This document shows positions 1-11,266 of a stretch of 64,000 bases of DNA, in pieces. The stretch's first letter is position 1. Each line of letters begins with the position of its first letter. The position numbers were made by a program, and so were the translations under genes. Under the pieces are notes generated by a model. That model was not told the origin of the DNA and did not search any database. It saw only the letters and a list, made by a program, of their open reading frames with translations. The stretch is from Sophora flavescens (lineage: Eukaryota > Streptophyta > Magnoliopsida > Fabales > Fabaceae): NCBI GenBank assembly GCA_030762895.1, contig CM061064.1, positions 135,887,847 to 135,951,846 of the forward strand. Direction: 5' to 3'.

Positions 1-2
1 AG

Positions 3-221
3 GACATCGTTGGAAGAATTATTGATGATAAGGTCGGTAAGATAGTTGATGAGAAGACAGAACAGATGGCACAACAGATTGAAGAAAGGGTACAAAACCA
101 AGTTCAACATACATTGGCCCCTATGAATGCAATGGTTCAAATGCTGGCCTTATTAATGGATTTTCAGAAAAACCAAAATCCAAATCAAAACCAACCCCCT
201 CCACCACCTCCTTCTGCCTAA
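3..221 (+). CDS. C-terminal end of Sirevirus third ORF (partial)
   Basis: An open frame of 72 codons runs from the window edge to a TAA at 219-221. It is rich in charged residues and glutamine, followed by a short Asn/Gln linker and a run of six prolines before the stop. It lies upstream of the polypurine tract and 3' LTR, the position of the extra ORF found after pol in Sireviruses, often labelled 'envelope-like' in plants. It is probably the C-terminal counterpart of the N-terminal fragment at 2966-2158 in Sirevirus B, but the two pieces do not overlap, so this rests on position and family. There are no membrane segments in the visible part. The function is unknown. Confidence 0.6.
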   Translation, partial: DIVGRIIDDKVGKIVDEKTEQMAQQIEERVQNQVQHTLAPMNAMVQMLALLMDFQKNQNPNQNQPPPPPPSA

Positions 222-625
222 ATCTTTTCTTTCTTATCTTATTTGTTTTTGCTGGCTAAGATGGTCCACTCCTTTTACCTTTTTGTCTGATGACAAAAAA
301 AGGGGAGAAAGGAAAGAGATTAATTTTCTATAACATATTTTGTCTGCATAAGTTTAATTTATTCATCTTTTTGATACATTGCCTTGACTTCTTATGCCTA
401 AATTTTGTCTATAAAGTAAATTATGCTCTGATACTGGTTTGATCTATTTATTCACAAATGTTTGATAGGCTTCTATCTTGGTCTGATAACTTGTATTACC
501 TTGCAAATAAGACTTGGTTTTATATACCTTAACTGCTTTGATCTGTTGAATGCTATGTCTTAGGGGGAGCCTTGCAAACTCTCTTAGACTTTGCTATTCA
601 AATTTAATCAGTTTTTGTCATCATC

Positions 626-639
626 AAAAAGGGGGAGAT
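626..639 (+). promoter_or_regulatory. Polypurine tract of Sirevirus A
   Basis: The purine run AAAAAGGGGGAGATT lies directly before the LTR start at 640. It primes plus-strand DNA synthesis in LTR retroelements. A similar run, AAAAAAAGGGGAGAAAGG, lies at 294-311 and a GGGGGAG block near 562, matching the multiple polypurine blocks of Sireviruses. Confidence 0.75.
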
Positions 640-2157
640 TGTTGGAACCAAAGTGGCTTTGGTTTATTTAATCTCTAGGTTTTGATGTTAACAAAAGGAT
701 TAAATTTGCTTGGGAAAGTGTTAGTTGAGATCTAACAAGTGAGTTCTGTTTATGCAGGAAAATCAAAAAGAATATAAGGTATACAATGCTTGGAAACTTG
801 CAAGGAATTACCCGTCCAAAGGTTGTTTAAGCAGGTTATATTTTAATCGTTAAATAGATGGCTAACTAAAATTCAGTAGACGTCCATAGTAGCCATGTCA
901 ACAGACGAGTGCTCTCCTCGAAACTCAAGTAGACATCCATAGTGCCTAACTAAAATTCAGTAGATGTCTATAGTGTCAAGTCATTGGACGGAGTTTCTCT
1001 AAGGACTTAGCAAGTCCAAAGACTTGTGTGGACGAGTGATTCTACCACATCAGTGGACGAGCAAAATAAAACCTTGTGTAGACTTGTTCTAAAACAGAGT
1101 GTTAGTAGACGGTTCTACATCTCTTATATCTTTACTACCTTGAATATGATTTAATGCAATCTGGATCACATTGAATTTACTTCAAATGATTGATATTTAT
1201 TTTGAAGGAATATATGTTCTTTATAATTTTTTTATCTGGTTAATGCCTTGTTCCTTTGTAAGAAAGTTCATAGTACTATCAAGGAAATACAAAAAGCAAA
1301 TAGTACAATTGAAATTACAAAACGATCTTTACGATGACATCTTTTATTGCTGGACAAAAGCTGGCTTATACACAAAGAAGGAAAAAAAAGTTTTTAAGGT
1401 ACAATTGCTCAGAGCAGTGAGCCTCCATTTTGTGATTTTCTGATAATCAAAGATGCTTTTTAACACGGCCAAAATCAAGCTATCACTCTCAACGGATATC
1501 ATGAATTTAATGCTATCTCTATAACAAGACTATTAAAATAACCGTTGAAGATTTACAAGAGAAGTTGAAGACCACTATATATAAAAGGTCTCAAGCAATG
1601 AAGAATAACTTTTGCCATTTGAACAATTACAAGATATTCAAAGCTCTTATTCTCGTTGTAAAGCAAAAAGTCTGTAATTCTTAAGGTTGAATATTTGTAA
1701 AAATATTCAGTAGATCTTAAACCTTCATACCCTCACATATAGTGAGTTAGAAAGATCTTAGAAAAATCTCTGTGATTGAGTTAGAGCCTGAAGAGGCTTG
1801 GCAAGAAAGCAATATTTGTATCCTGGTGAGGTAAAGAATACTTGTTGTAGAAACTATTTGGAAATAGTGGAGAAAATCCTTCAAGTAGAAGGGACTGGAC
1901 GTAGCTCTTGGTTGAAAGAGAGTGAACCAGGATAAAATACCTGAGTGAATTTTCTATCCCTTATCTTTTATAGTTTTATTTATTTATACTAACTGTGGGA
2001 TTTGATTTTGGTTTTGTTATTCTTTTAAAAAGGATTTCTTGTGTGCTTAATCTTTTTATCTTCTGGTTCTGAAAAGGCTTCTCAAAGATGGCTTTTTGTG
2101 AAAATAATTAACAAACACAATTCAATCCCCCCTTCTTGTGTTTTCCTGTGCCAACTT
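640..2157 (+). repeat. 3' LTR of Sirevirus A
   Basis: About 1.52 kb, starting TGTTGGAACC and ending near CCTGTGCCAACTTC. It contains a TATATATAAAAGG box at about 1577-1589, the likely core promoter, and many short TAGACG/TGGACG/ACGAG motifs between 880 and 1110. The same LTR in the minus orientation, about 100 bases longer, is at 8315-9942. The frame at 1171-1443 lies inside the LTR and is not a gene. Confidence 0.85.
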
Positions 2158-2966
2158 CCTTCTTCTTTAGTTTTCATCAACTCCTCAGTCTTGGCCATTG
2201 CAGCAGCAGCATAGGTACCGAGGTTCATGTTGGCTATATTCATTTTACCAAAGTCTGCAGCCGACATTGGTTTTTCTATTAATATCCTAGCTTGCTCCTC
2301 ATGAGTCTTTGCAGCAAGAATCTCACGAATTCCTTGAGCCTTGAAAATCTTGGAAAGAAGATGGCAAAAAGGAAATGCTGAGAGTCTTTTCTTATTCATC
2401 ACAGCATCTCGGAATCTTCCGTACATAATTCTTGGAAGATTGATCTTTGTTTCGGTGAGAAGATGGCAGAAGCAGAATTTGTACAGAGATGAGAGGTTGT
2501 CTTTGAATCCAACCTTATGAAGAACCACCTTGTTGAGAAGCTGATGAAGGATGCGAACAATGTCCTTCATTTCAACAGCCTTCCAAGTATGAGTTCTGAC
2601 TGTGTCTTCTTTCATGAGACAGACTTCAATAGTCTCAGAGCCGCCCAAATCCTCTTCCCATGACTCAATAAAAACTAAACCCTCCTGAGCACAAAAAATT
2701 GCATCGGCAATAGTCTTATCCGAGACTACAATCTTCTTTCTTAACACCGTTGAGAAAAAGTCAGTATCAGTCACTTGGACGTTTCTCCAGAAATCTCTGA
2801 TCAGGTTGCGAAAGACATAGACCTTCTTTGTGAAGAGTCCTCCCCACCCGGCTGCATTAACATATTTGCTTATGTCTAGATTGTAGTCTTGCAACACTCT
2901 AAGGTTGAAATGATGCTCTATTTCCAAGTTGAGCTTGTCCACGTTAAAGGTTGAAGAAGAAGCCAT
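2082..2966 (-). pseudogene. Sirevirus B third ('envelope-like') ORF, cut by Sirevirus A
   Basis: The ATG at 2966 opens a 294-codon frame, but only about the first 270 codons (2966 to about 2158) belong to this gene. The remainder reads antisense through the end of the LTR of Sirevirus A. The protein starts MASSSTFNVDKLNLE and is a soluble-looking mixed-charge protein with no signal peptide or clear membrane segment. It lies after pol in the same orientation, the usual place of the extra Sirevirus ORF. Its missing C-terminus is probably of the type seen at 3-221. 'Envelope-like' is only a positional label; I see no sign of a true glycoprotein. Confidence 0.75.
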
Positions 2967-3456
2967 TTTAGGTGATCAGAGAGCTTAGGGTTTGAAAGCA
3001 GAGAGTGGTAGAGAGAGATATCTCGAGAGGTTAGAGAAGTGTAAAGTTTTCCTCAGAGGGAAAAAATATGACTTATAAAGGAATTTTGAATCTCAAAGGT
3101 TAAAAAAAACTTTTGGCATGACATGTCATTATGATAAAACGACGTTGGTAACTTGGAACTATAAAAAGGTCTTGATGGGATTGATGGAAGTACTGAATCA
3201 AGAAAGAGAATAAAGGATAAATTTGTATTGAGACAAAATAAATGCATTTATTAATACACAAAAAAATATGCTTAAACACAGACAGATGTGAACTCGTCTG
3301 AAACTATACAATGGACGCGGTAACTAGTATCAGTGGACGCGTCATATGGACGTTCAATACAATATGCAATAGACGAACAACTTTTAATAGGTATTAGAAG
3401 AGCATAGGTAATAGACGCAGGATTAAAAAATATATTCTCGAGGATGGACACCTAAA
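2967..3456 (-). other. Spacer between pol and third ORF of Sirevirus B
   Basis: No gene. It holds many short TGGACG, TAGACG and ACGCG motifs between about 3285 and 3450, the same motifs that are scattered in both LTRs. The frame at 3247-3053 has no recognisable domain and falls in this spacer. Confidence 0.5.
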
Positions 3457-5081
3457 TTAATCCACACATATTGTATTAAGATGCTTCCTAATGAAGATAA
3501 ATCTGTCCTCTGTAAGAGGTTTAGTAAAGATATCTGCCCATTGATGGTTAGTATCTACAAATTGAATATCAATCACACCTTTTGCACATTATCCCTAATA
3601 AAATGATGTTTAATCTCTATGTGCTTAGCTCTAGAATGCAAAATTGGATTCTTAGATAGATTTATTGCAGCAGTATTATCACACATAAGCGGAATACTAC
3701 TTACAAATACATTGTAGTCTTCCAATTGATGTTTGATCCAGAGAAGTTGTGAGCAGTAACTTGTAGCTGATATATACTCAGCTTCAGCAGTTGATAAAGC
3801 AATGGTACTTTGTCTTTTGCTTAACCATGAGACAAGATTAGCTCCAATGAAGTAACATCCTCCACTAGTGTGTTTTCTTTCAATTCTATCTCCAGCATAG
3901 TCAGCATCACAAAAACCAACTAATTTGTCATCTTCATTTTTCTTAAAGCACAAACCAAGATTAGTAGTACCTTTTAGATATCTAAAAATTCTCTTAACTG
4001 CTGATAAGTGAGATTCTCTAGGATCAGACTGAAATCGAGCACATAAACATACATTGAACATAATATCAGGCCTAGACGCAGTAAGATATATGAGAGATCC
4101 TATCATACCTCTGTATACCTTTTGGTCTACCTTTTTCTCATGATCATCTTTGTTCAGTATGGAAGTGGGGTGCACAGGAGCATTCATTGGTTTATAATCA
4201 TCCATCTTAAACTTCTTCAAAAGCTCTTTTGTATATTTGGTTTGGTGGATGAGCACCTCGTCCATGGTTTGTTTTACTTGAAGTCCAAGAAAGAATTTGA
4301 GTTCTCCCATCATGCTCATTTCAAACTCTTTCTGCATTAACTTAGAGAATTCTTTGCATGGAGACTCATTAGTACCACTAAAAACAATATCATCAACATA
4401 TATCTATACAACTATGAAATTAGACTTAATGGATTTTCTAAATAAGGTGTGTCAACCTTTCCTTTATTGAATCCATTTTCCATAAGAAAGGGACTTAGTC
4501 TGTCATACCAAGCTCTAGGAGCTTTCTTAAGACTGTACAAAGCATTCTTAAGCTTATATACATGTTCAGGATGGGTTTCACACTCAAAACCTGGAGGTTG
4601 CATAACATAGACTTCTTCATTAATAAAGCCATTTAGAAAAGAACTTTTAACATCCATCTGAAAAAGCATAATACTATGATGTGTAGCAAATGAAAGTAGA
4701 ATTCTAATAGCTTATAATCTAGCAACAGGTGCAAAAGTTTCAGTATAATCTATACATTCTTCTTGAGAGAAACCTTGAGCAACAAGTCTTGCTTTGTTTC
4801 TGATTACCTTACCATTTTCATCAAGTTTGTTTCTGTAAACCCACTTTGTTCCAATCACTGATTTGTCTTTGGGCAGTGGAACCAGAGTCCAAATGTCACT
4901 TCTTTCAAACTGATTGATTTCCTCTTGCATAGCTAGAATCCAACCATCATCTAGCAGAGCCTCGTCTACTGTCTTTGGTTCCAACTCAGACTAGTGCAGA
5001 ATTGTCTTGTTCTCTGAAGGTTGATCTGGTTCTTAGCTTGTCATTGGGGTTTCCAATGATCTGATCTTGTGGATGATAATT
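3457..5081 (-). pseudogene. Sirevirus B pol: reverse transcriptase and RNase H
   Basis: This part copies RNA into DNA. The frames at 4984-4712, 4669-4412 and 4337-3573 carry, in order, the copia RT start (WTLVPLPKDKSVIGTKWVYR), the PPGFE and LKKAPRAWYDRL blocks, and the RNase H region with AEAEY, LWIKHQLEDY and HIEIKHHFIRD. The catalytic YVDD block is still readable at 4400-4386, but in a gap between frames. A TAG at 4711-4709 and frameshifts near 4420 and at the A-run near 3577 break the gene. After the last shift the sequence continues in another frame, through the usual copia tail with WADIFTKPL, to a TAA at 3459-3457. It is clearly inactive. Confidence 0.88.
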
Positions 5082-6509
5082 CTAGAAGTGCCAAGATTTT
5101 TGAACTGTACCATGTTGATAAGTAGAAGTTTCTAGTTGTTGAGTGGGGTCATCTTCTTGATCATCAACTTTTATATCAGGTGAGTCTCTTGGTATGCTTA
5201 GTTCAAGATTTGTAAAAGCTTCATCTATCTCTGATAATTTCTTATCAGGCTGTTTGTCATCAAACTTGACATGAATACTTTCCTCTACTATCAGAGTCCT
5301 AGAATTATAAACTCTCAAGCCTTTATATGTTTCAGAATATCCTAATAGTATTCCACTATCTGTTTTAGCATCAAACTTACCAAGTTGATCTTTAGTATTC
5401 AGTATATAGCATTTACAACCAAAAGGGTGAAAATACGATATGTTGGGTTTTCGTCCTTTCCACAGTTCATAAGGAGTCTTATTCAGGATAGGTCTAATGT
5501 ATATTCTGTTCTGAATATAGCACGCAGTATTAACAGCTTCAGCCCAGAAGTGTCTAGGGACAAAGTTGTCATTGAGCATGGTCCTAGCCATCTCTTGAAG
5601 AGATCTGTTCTTTCTCTCTACCACACCATTTTGCTGTGGTGTTCTAGGTATCGAGAAGTTGTGAAGGATACCACTCTCTTCACATAACTTATGAAATAGC
5701 TCATTTTCAAACTCTCCCCCAAGGTCACTTCTGATTGAAGTGATACACATGCCTTTTTCATTCTGTACACGTTTGCAGAATACAGAAAAGACCTTAAAAG
5801 ACTCATCCTTGTGAGTTAGGAACATAACCCATGTCCATCTAGTATAATCGTCTACTATGACAAGACCATATTTCTTACCACTGACAGAGGCAGACCTTGT
5901 TGGACCAAAAAGATCAAGATATAGCAACTCTAGTGGTCTATTGGTACTAACAACATTCTTAGATTCAAAAGAACCTTTGACTTGTTTTCCCTTTTGACAT
6001 GCATCACAGAGAGCATCAGATTTGAACTTAAGGTTTGGTAGTCCTCTCACGAGGTTATGCTTGTTTAGCTTCGAAATTAATTTCAAGCTTGCATGACCTA
6101 GCCTTTTAAGCCAAATCCATCGCTCATCTTCAATGGACACTAGACATGAGACACTTTGATTTGAGAGGTCCTCCAAGTCAATCTTATAGAGATTGTTTTG
6201 CCTTTTTGCAGTGAATAAAAGTGATCCATCATCTTTCTTGACAGTACTCGTGTTCTTATCAAAAGACACTGCATATCCACTGTCACATAATTGACTTATG
6301 CTCAGTAGATTGTGCTTCAAGCCATTTACTAAAAGAACATTATCAATGGAGGGAAAAGGATGTTTACCAATTTTACCTATACCAATGATTTTCCCTTTTT
6401 GATTTCCTCCAAATGTGACCCAGCCACCAGCTTTGGGCTTAAGGTTTTGGAACATAGACCTTTCTCCTGTCATGTGTCGTGAGCAGCCACTGTCCAAGTA
6501 CCAAGACAT
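5082..6509 (-). pseudogene. Sirevirus B pol: protease and integrase
   Basis: The longest open piece of this element (475 codons). It begins with the copia protease core WYLDSGCSRHMTG (catalytic D-S-G), followed by the GAG-pre-integrase zinc region (H at GHASLKL, then CDACQKGK) and the integrase core: first Asp in YLDLFGPT, second Asp in SDLGGEFEN, Glu in NGVVERKNR. The catalytic triad is therefore present. The frame is separated from gag by a one-base shift near 6510-6530 and ends at 5082 before the RT domain, so the polyprotein is broken. The enzyme would insert the cDNA into the genome. Confidence 0.9.
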
Positions 6510-8243
6510 CTATTTTCTTCTTGTTGTTAAGCAAATCTGCAATAGGTATTATCTTATCTTTAGGTACCCAAACTGACTTGGGTCCTTTCTTGTTAGTTGT
6601 CACTGGACGAGTATGCTTATCATTATTGTGTATGCATCTAGATGTAATATGCCCACTTTTTCCACACACATTACAAAAGGTGTTGGACTAGCTAGACTTA
6701 GCTTTGGTATATGTATTTGGAACTTTTGAAGCTCTATGCTGTTTAAATGGTTTTGACTTTTTGAGAGATGCGTCTTGCTTCTCTTTGTCATAACCAAGAC
6801 CAGATTTATCATAAGGTGACCTAGAGTACCTTAAAATGAGACTTAGCTTATCTGATCCACCTACAATATTTGACAGAGAATCAGTTAGATATGTTACATC
6901 TTTCTTCAGTTTTACAACTTCACAAGAGACATCAGGTTCACACACCACTTTGTCAGCTAGACTGACATTCACTGATTTTAGTATGTCGTTTTCATTTTTG
7001 AGGTTTTGTTTCTCAGTGCAGACCCTATCATATTCTCTAGTCAGTTTAGAAAACTTCTTTTTGAGACTCTTATATTCTCGTGATAGTATAGGCGACTCAT
7101 GCAACAATTCATCAAAAGCATTTTGAAGAGAGGACGGGTCAGAGTCCATTACCTCAGCATTAGTGTATTCACTTTCTGATGCAGTGCCTGCCATGAGACA
7201 GATATTTGCTTCCTCTGCTTCATTTTCTTCATCTGAAGAAGACAGATCTAGATCCTCCCATGTAGCCATTAAGCCTTTCTTATTTTTGAAGAATTTTTTT
7301 TATCTTTTAACTCAGGGCAGTCAGCTTTGAAGTGACCAGGTTTCTTGCATTCAAAGCACAAGGGTGTACCTTTTTCCTTGGAGTCTGACTTCTCCTTGGA
7401 AAACTTTTTGTTGAGTAGCTTCCTTCTGAAACCACCTTTCTTTCTCCACATATATTGAATCTTCCTGGAGATAAAGGACAATTCATCCTCATCTGATCCT
7501 TCATCATTATCAGAAGATTCAGATTCATCAAATGACTCAGCAACTTTGAGAACTTTTGATGAACTTGCTTTCTTTGCCTTTAGGGCAATATATTTTCCTT
7601 TTCTGAAGTTTTCTTCTTCATTAAGTTCAAGTTCATGAACCTTGAGAGATCCAAGAAGCTCTTCCAGAGACAGTGTATTCAGGTTTTTGGCTTCCTGAAT
7701 AGCAGTTACTTTGGGTCTCCATTGCTTTGATAGACTTCTCAGAATTTTTCTGACATGATCTCTATTTTCATAAACTTTTCCAAGAGATTTGAGACTATTG
7801 GTGATGGTTTGGAATCTTCCAAACATTTGGTCTATTGTTTCATGTTCACCCATCTTGAATAGCTCATACTGATGAACCAACATGCCGATCTTTGATTCCT
7901 TAACTTGTGAGGAACCCTCATGAGCTAGGGCAAGAGTATCCTAGATTTCTTTAGCATTATTGCAGCTGTGAACTTTGTCATGTTCAGATCTGGTTATAGC
8001 ACACATGAGATAATGCTTACCCTTCAGATTCAGCTGATGATGGTTTTTCTGCTCTTGAGTCCATTGGCCTCTAGGAATAGCAGCTCCAGCTTCATCTCTT
8101 GGTTCAGTGTAGCCGGTTTCAATCAACTCCCAAATATCTACATTCTGTGCATCTTAGAAGGCCATCATTCTCTTCTTCCAGTAGTCATAATCTGTTCCAT
8201 CAAAGAGAGGAGGTATGTTGATAGCTTGTCCTTCTACATCCAT
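6510..8243 (-). pseudogene. Sirevirus B gag with two zinc knuckles
   Basis: Gag forms the particle and binds the RNA. I place the start at ATG 8243 (MDVEGQAINIPPLFDGTDYD), because the next residues match the usual copia gag start with YW and the gag motif continues in that frame. In-frame stops occur near 8156 and 7943. The main open piece, 7883-7269, has a first zinc knuckle CFECKKPGHFKADC and a Ser/Glu-rich stretch. An eight-A run at about 7297-7304 shifts the frame into the piece 7269-6690 (MATWEDLDLSSSDEENE), which is coiled-coil-like. After a TAG at 6690-6688 the same frame continues with a second knuckle, CNVCGKSGHITSRC. Two knuckles flanking an acidic coiled region are typical of Sirevirus gag. 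Confidence 0.85.
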
Positions 8244-8300
8244 GGTTGTTGGATCGTACTCCCTCAGCACTTGTTAGATGCTCAGCCATTTCGAGGCTGA

Positions 8301-8312
8301 GCTCTGATACTA
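8301..8312 (-). promoter_or_regulatory. Primer-binding site of Sirevirus B
   Basis: On the minus strand the bases TAGTATCAGAGC follow the LTR end by two bases. They match the 3' end of plant initiator-Met tRNA (TGGTATCAGAGC) with one mismatch. The site fixes the orientation of the element and the end of its 5' LTR. Confidence 0.85.
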
Positions 8313-8314
8313 AC

Positions 8315-9942
8315 TGAAGTTGACACAGGAAAACACAAGAAGGGGGGGTTGAATTGTGTTTGTTAATAATTTTAGAAAACAACCTTTCAAACAATTTTTG
8401 CACACAAGGAGATTAGAAAGCAGCAACACGCACAAAGAAAAAGATCCTTTTTAAAAGACTTTAACAAAAGAAATATCAAAACCCCTCGGTTAGTAAGAAA
8501 CAAATAAAGTTGAAGAGATAAGAGATAGAAGAATCACACAAGATGTTTTATCCTGGTTCACTCTCTTCCAACCAAGAGCTACGTCCAGTCCCTTCTACTT
8601 GAAGGATTTTCTCCACTATTATCAAAATAGATTACAACCAAGTATTCAACACCTCTCCAGGCTACAAGTATTTCTTTCTTGCCAAGACTCTTCAGGCTCT
8701 AACTCTATCAAAGAGATTTAATGTTTGATCTCCTTAACTCACTATGTATGACAAAATGACAGTTAAGATCAGAGGAATATTTTCACAACATTCAGACTAA
8801 GAAATATTGATTCTTGCTCTCTAAAGAATTATGAGTATGAGTGAGTGTAGTTTTTCAAAAGTTGAGCTCGTAAGGTTGTGTAGTCAAGAGTTCTTTCTTC
8901 AGTATCTCAGGTCTTCTATTTATAGTGACCTTCTTCTTCATTTGTATTTCTTCAACGGCTACTTTGAATAATCCCATTTAGAGATAGCATTTAATGCATG
9001 ATATTCATTGTGACTGGTAGCTTGATTGTGGCAATGCGGAATAGTACTCTTGGTTATCGAGGTAGCATGCAATTGGAGGTTCACTCCTCTGAGTATTGCA
9101 GCTTGAGCACTTGTTGTTCCTCCTTTGTGTATAATCCAGCTTTTTCAGTCATAAAGTTGTCATCGTACATATCTTTTTGCAGTATCTTATTGTACGATTC
9201 AGCTTTTTGCATTTCTTGATGGTACTATGTTTCTTCTACAACAAGGTGAAACATTAAAGCATATAGAACAAATGTGAAGAACAAATATTCTATTGAAATA
9301 AATATCAATCATTTGAAATAAATTCAAGAGATTCAGATTGCATTTAATTCATTTCAAAGATGGAGCTCATCTAAAAAGAAACTTCGTTTACTTAGTTATA
9401 TGAGAGACTAAGTCTGTTCAATATTTTATTTTGCTCGTCTGGTTATGTGGCATAACCTCTTGTCTATCAAGTCTTTGGACTTGCTATTCCTAAATGAGTT
9501 ATAAAGATCTCCGTCTGGTGACGTGGTGGTTAGAGCTCGTTTACTAGATTACTTTATTTTTCAGTTCATTTACTTCTACTAATTACTTCCGTCTGCTTAC
9601 GTGGCAAAATGGACGCGCTTATTATCAAGTCTTTGGACTTGCTGTATCTAACAAGTAATTTTGGTATTAGTCTAGCAAACATTTAGAGCCTTGTTCACTT
9701 AAGAAAACCAGTCTACTAAATTAAATAAACAAGTAACTTTACCAAGGTTAGCAGCCCGTCTATAAGGGTGGACGCGTATTCTTTCAATGAAAACTAATCC
9801 TATGTTTACTTATATTAAAGTATTCCTGTATAATTGAAAGCACATGTTAGATCTCAACTAACACTTTGCCAAGCAAATTTAATCCTTTTGATAGCATCAA
9901 AACTTAGAGATTATTAAATCCAAAACCACTTTGATTCCAACA
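8315..9942 (-). repeat. 5' LTR of Sirevirus B
   Basis: 1,628 bases; on the minus strand it starts TGTTGGAATCAAAG at 9942 and ends CAACTTCA at 8315. The probable TATA box CTATAAATAG is at 8925-8916. Many GACG-type short motifs occur between 9420 and 9780. It is the inverted relative of the LTR at 640-2157; the A-rich, Lys/Glu-like reading frames inside are not genes. Confidence 0.88.
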
Positions 9943-10268
9943 AAGCCTTCTCTTGGCAGCCCCAATTCCCTATATGTACACACCTACTAAATGATGAAAT
10001 ACAACTTTGAGTTCAATTTGGATTTGATTCCAATTGTGAGAGTGTTTAGCCTCTCTTAGGTTCTTTGTTGAACCAACCCTTTGATCTTATCAAGAGTCCA
10101 AGACCCTTTTGGCGATCCTCACCTTGGCTTATCAAATCCCCTTGGATTTGTGGCACCAACCTACCATTCCTTATCTTGTCTATTTTTGTATTTCTTCTTC
10201 TTCATATTTTGGTTGGTCACACAAGGATAGATCCGAAAATTTACATGTTCCTTTCTAGGATCATATCA
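9943..10268 (+). repeat. Array LTR A (right part)
   Basis: Right 326 bases of an array LTR, from AAGCCTTCTCTTGG to the terminal ATCA. The left part was separated by the insertion of Sirevirus B at 9942/9943. Confidence 0.9.
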
Positions 10269-10270
10269 TG

Positions 10271-10285
10271 TGGTATCTAGAGACA
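10271..10285 (+). promoter_or_regulatory. Primer-binding site, array unit 1
   Basis: TGGTATCTAGAG follows the LTR end by two bases. It equals the initiator-Met tRNA complement TGGTATCAGAG with one inserted T. The same site follows LTRs B (near 12075), C (14018, with a change), D (15908), E (17780, changed) and F (23081), but is absent after the terminal LTR G. Confidence 0.75.
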
Positions 10286-10356
10286 TCCTTCCTATAGTGA
10301 CGTTTGATTGTTTTTCAATTTTTCAGGAAGTTTGAATTTTTCATAGTGGGTTCTTC

Positions 10357-11010
10357 ATGGAGTCACCAATGAAGAAAAATGATGCCAAGCAGAGGGAGGA
10401 TCCCGGAGTTTAGTGATCTCGGTGACGTGATGGTGAACAAACAAGTACGAGTATCGTTCCGGAATGGGAGATATGAAGATGAGCTGTTATGTGATGTGGT
10501 GCCCATGGAAACGATGCACTTGTTACTTGGCCTTCCTTGGAGGGTTGAACGATAAGAGAGATATGATGTCAACAATAACAAGTACTCATTTGTATTTAAT
10601 AATCGCAAAATTACTCTTAGACTATAGTCACCAAAACAAGTGTATGAAGATCAAATGCACTTGAAAGGAGAGAGTGAGAAAAGAAAAATGAGTGAGAAGA
10701 AATAAAGGAAGAGGGTTCAGTGAATGAGGAAAAGAAAGAGGTAAAAGTTGAGAGTAAATTTGAAGAGAAATCAAAGAAAGAAGAAAGTATAGAAAAGAAT
10801 GAGGAAAAAGAAAAATATGAGAGCAAAAAAGAAAGTGAGGTGAAAAAAGAAAACTTGAATACTTGTTTTGATGCTATTCCTAATTCTTTGCCTACTTGTG
10901 TTGATTCTCTTTTGAAGGAAATTGAGTTTGTTCCTCCAAAGGAAGCTTGCAAGACATTCAATGAAATTGAAGATTTGATTCCAAAGGAAGCTTCAAGACA
11001 ACCGATGTAA
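10357..11010 (+). pseudogene. Array unit 1: protease-like ORF with deletion, plus Glu/Lys-rich ORF
   Basis: The ATG at 10357 starts the same protein as in unit 2, but about 160 bases are missing at about 10402 (GAGGAT joined to CCCGGAG). The deletion removes the region of the former protease active site. Downstream, an open frame at 10720-11010 gives a 96-residue highly charged protein, then the motifs CFDAIPNSLPTCVDSLLKEI and FVPPKEACKTFNEIEDLIPK shared by all units. Its last codons are shifted relative to other units by loss of a base near 10992. It is not functional as a protease. Confidence 0.75.
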
Positions 11011-11253
11011 TTAAAGATTTTATCCTAAAGGAAGCACCCCATGCTTTAGGAACTTGCGTGGCCTCTCAAAAGTATTTTGTTCATTTGGTTCATAATCACA
11101 ACAATTTTGAGGAATGTGTTGGGATGTTGATTGTACAAGATGGAAATGTATTATGTCTACTTGCTACATTTGATGATTTCTATCAATTTCCATTTGACCC
11201 AGGAGGATCAAGATGATTCATTTAGGCAAAAAATTCGAGGTCGAATTCTCTTC

Positions 11254-11266
11254 AAGAGGGAGGGAA
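11254..11266 (+). promoter_or_regulatory. Polypurine tract, array unit 1
   Basis: AAGAGGGAGGGAA lies directly before LTR B. It overlaps coding sequence for the residues SLQEGGND, the usual C-terminal end of a Ty3/gypsy pol, which shows that the internal region keeps the very end of a gypsy polyprotein. Equivalent tracts precede LTRs C to G. Confidence 0.75.

Larger units (their letters stand above)
1..2157 (+). mobile_element. Sirevirus A (Ty1/copia), 3' end, inserted in Sirevirus B
   Basis: Right-hand end of a plus-strand Sirevirus-type copia element that begins off the left edge. In order it shows the C-terminal end of a third ORF (3-221), a non-coding stretch of about 400 bases with repeated polypurine blocks (around 294-312, 561-568 and 626-637), and a 3' LTR starting TGTTGGAACC at 640. 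Several polypurine blocks before the 3' LTR are a known Sirevirus trait. The LTR matches, in the opposite orientation, the LTR at 8315-9942, so both elements belong to one family. Its right end abuts the minus-strand ORF at 2966-2158, which places it as an insertion in that ORF. The exact end is uncertain within about 2153-2158, and the target duplication cannot be checked because the left end is outside the window. Confidence 0.85.
2158..9942 (-). mobile_element. Sirevirus B (Ty1/copia), 5' LTR to third ORF
   Basis: Minus-strand copia element. Reading from 9942 downwards it has the 5' LTR (9942-8315), a primer-binding site (8312-8301), gag-pol (8243-3457), a spacer (3456-2967) and a third ORF (2966-2158) that stops where Sirevirus A begins. 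Its 3' end and 3' LTR must lie beyond the left edge on the far side of Sirevirus A. The domain order protease-integrase-RT-RNase H is that of Ty1/copia. All coding parts carry stops or frameshifts. Its right end cuts the first LTR of the tandem array at 9943; the bases AAGCC at 9943-9947 are the expected right-hand target duplication. Confidence 0.9.

Noticed and set aside
2082..2966. A true viral envelope glycoprotein gene
   Set aside because: No signal peptide, transmembrane anchor or cleavage site is visible; 'envelope-like' is only a label for this position.
7260..7310. Programmed frameshift between the two gag parts of Sirevirus B
   Set aside because: The shift lies in a long A-run, and many other stops and shifts occur in the same element, so random decay is the simpler explanation.
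8301..8312. tRNA gene fragment
   Set aside because: Only 12 bases match and they sit exactly after an LTR; this is a primer-binding site.
640..9942. One large element with inverted terminal repeats
   Set aside because: The LTR at 640-2157 has its own polypurine tract and upstream ORF end on the plus strand, and the LTR at 8315-9942 has its own primer-binding site and gag on the minus strand. Two nested elements explain both.
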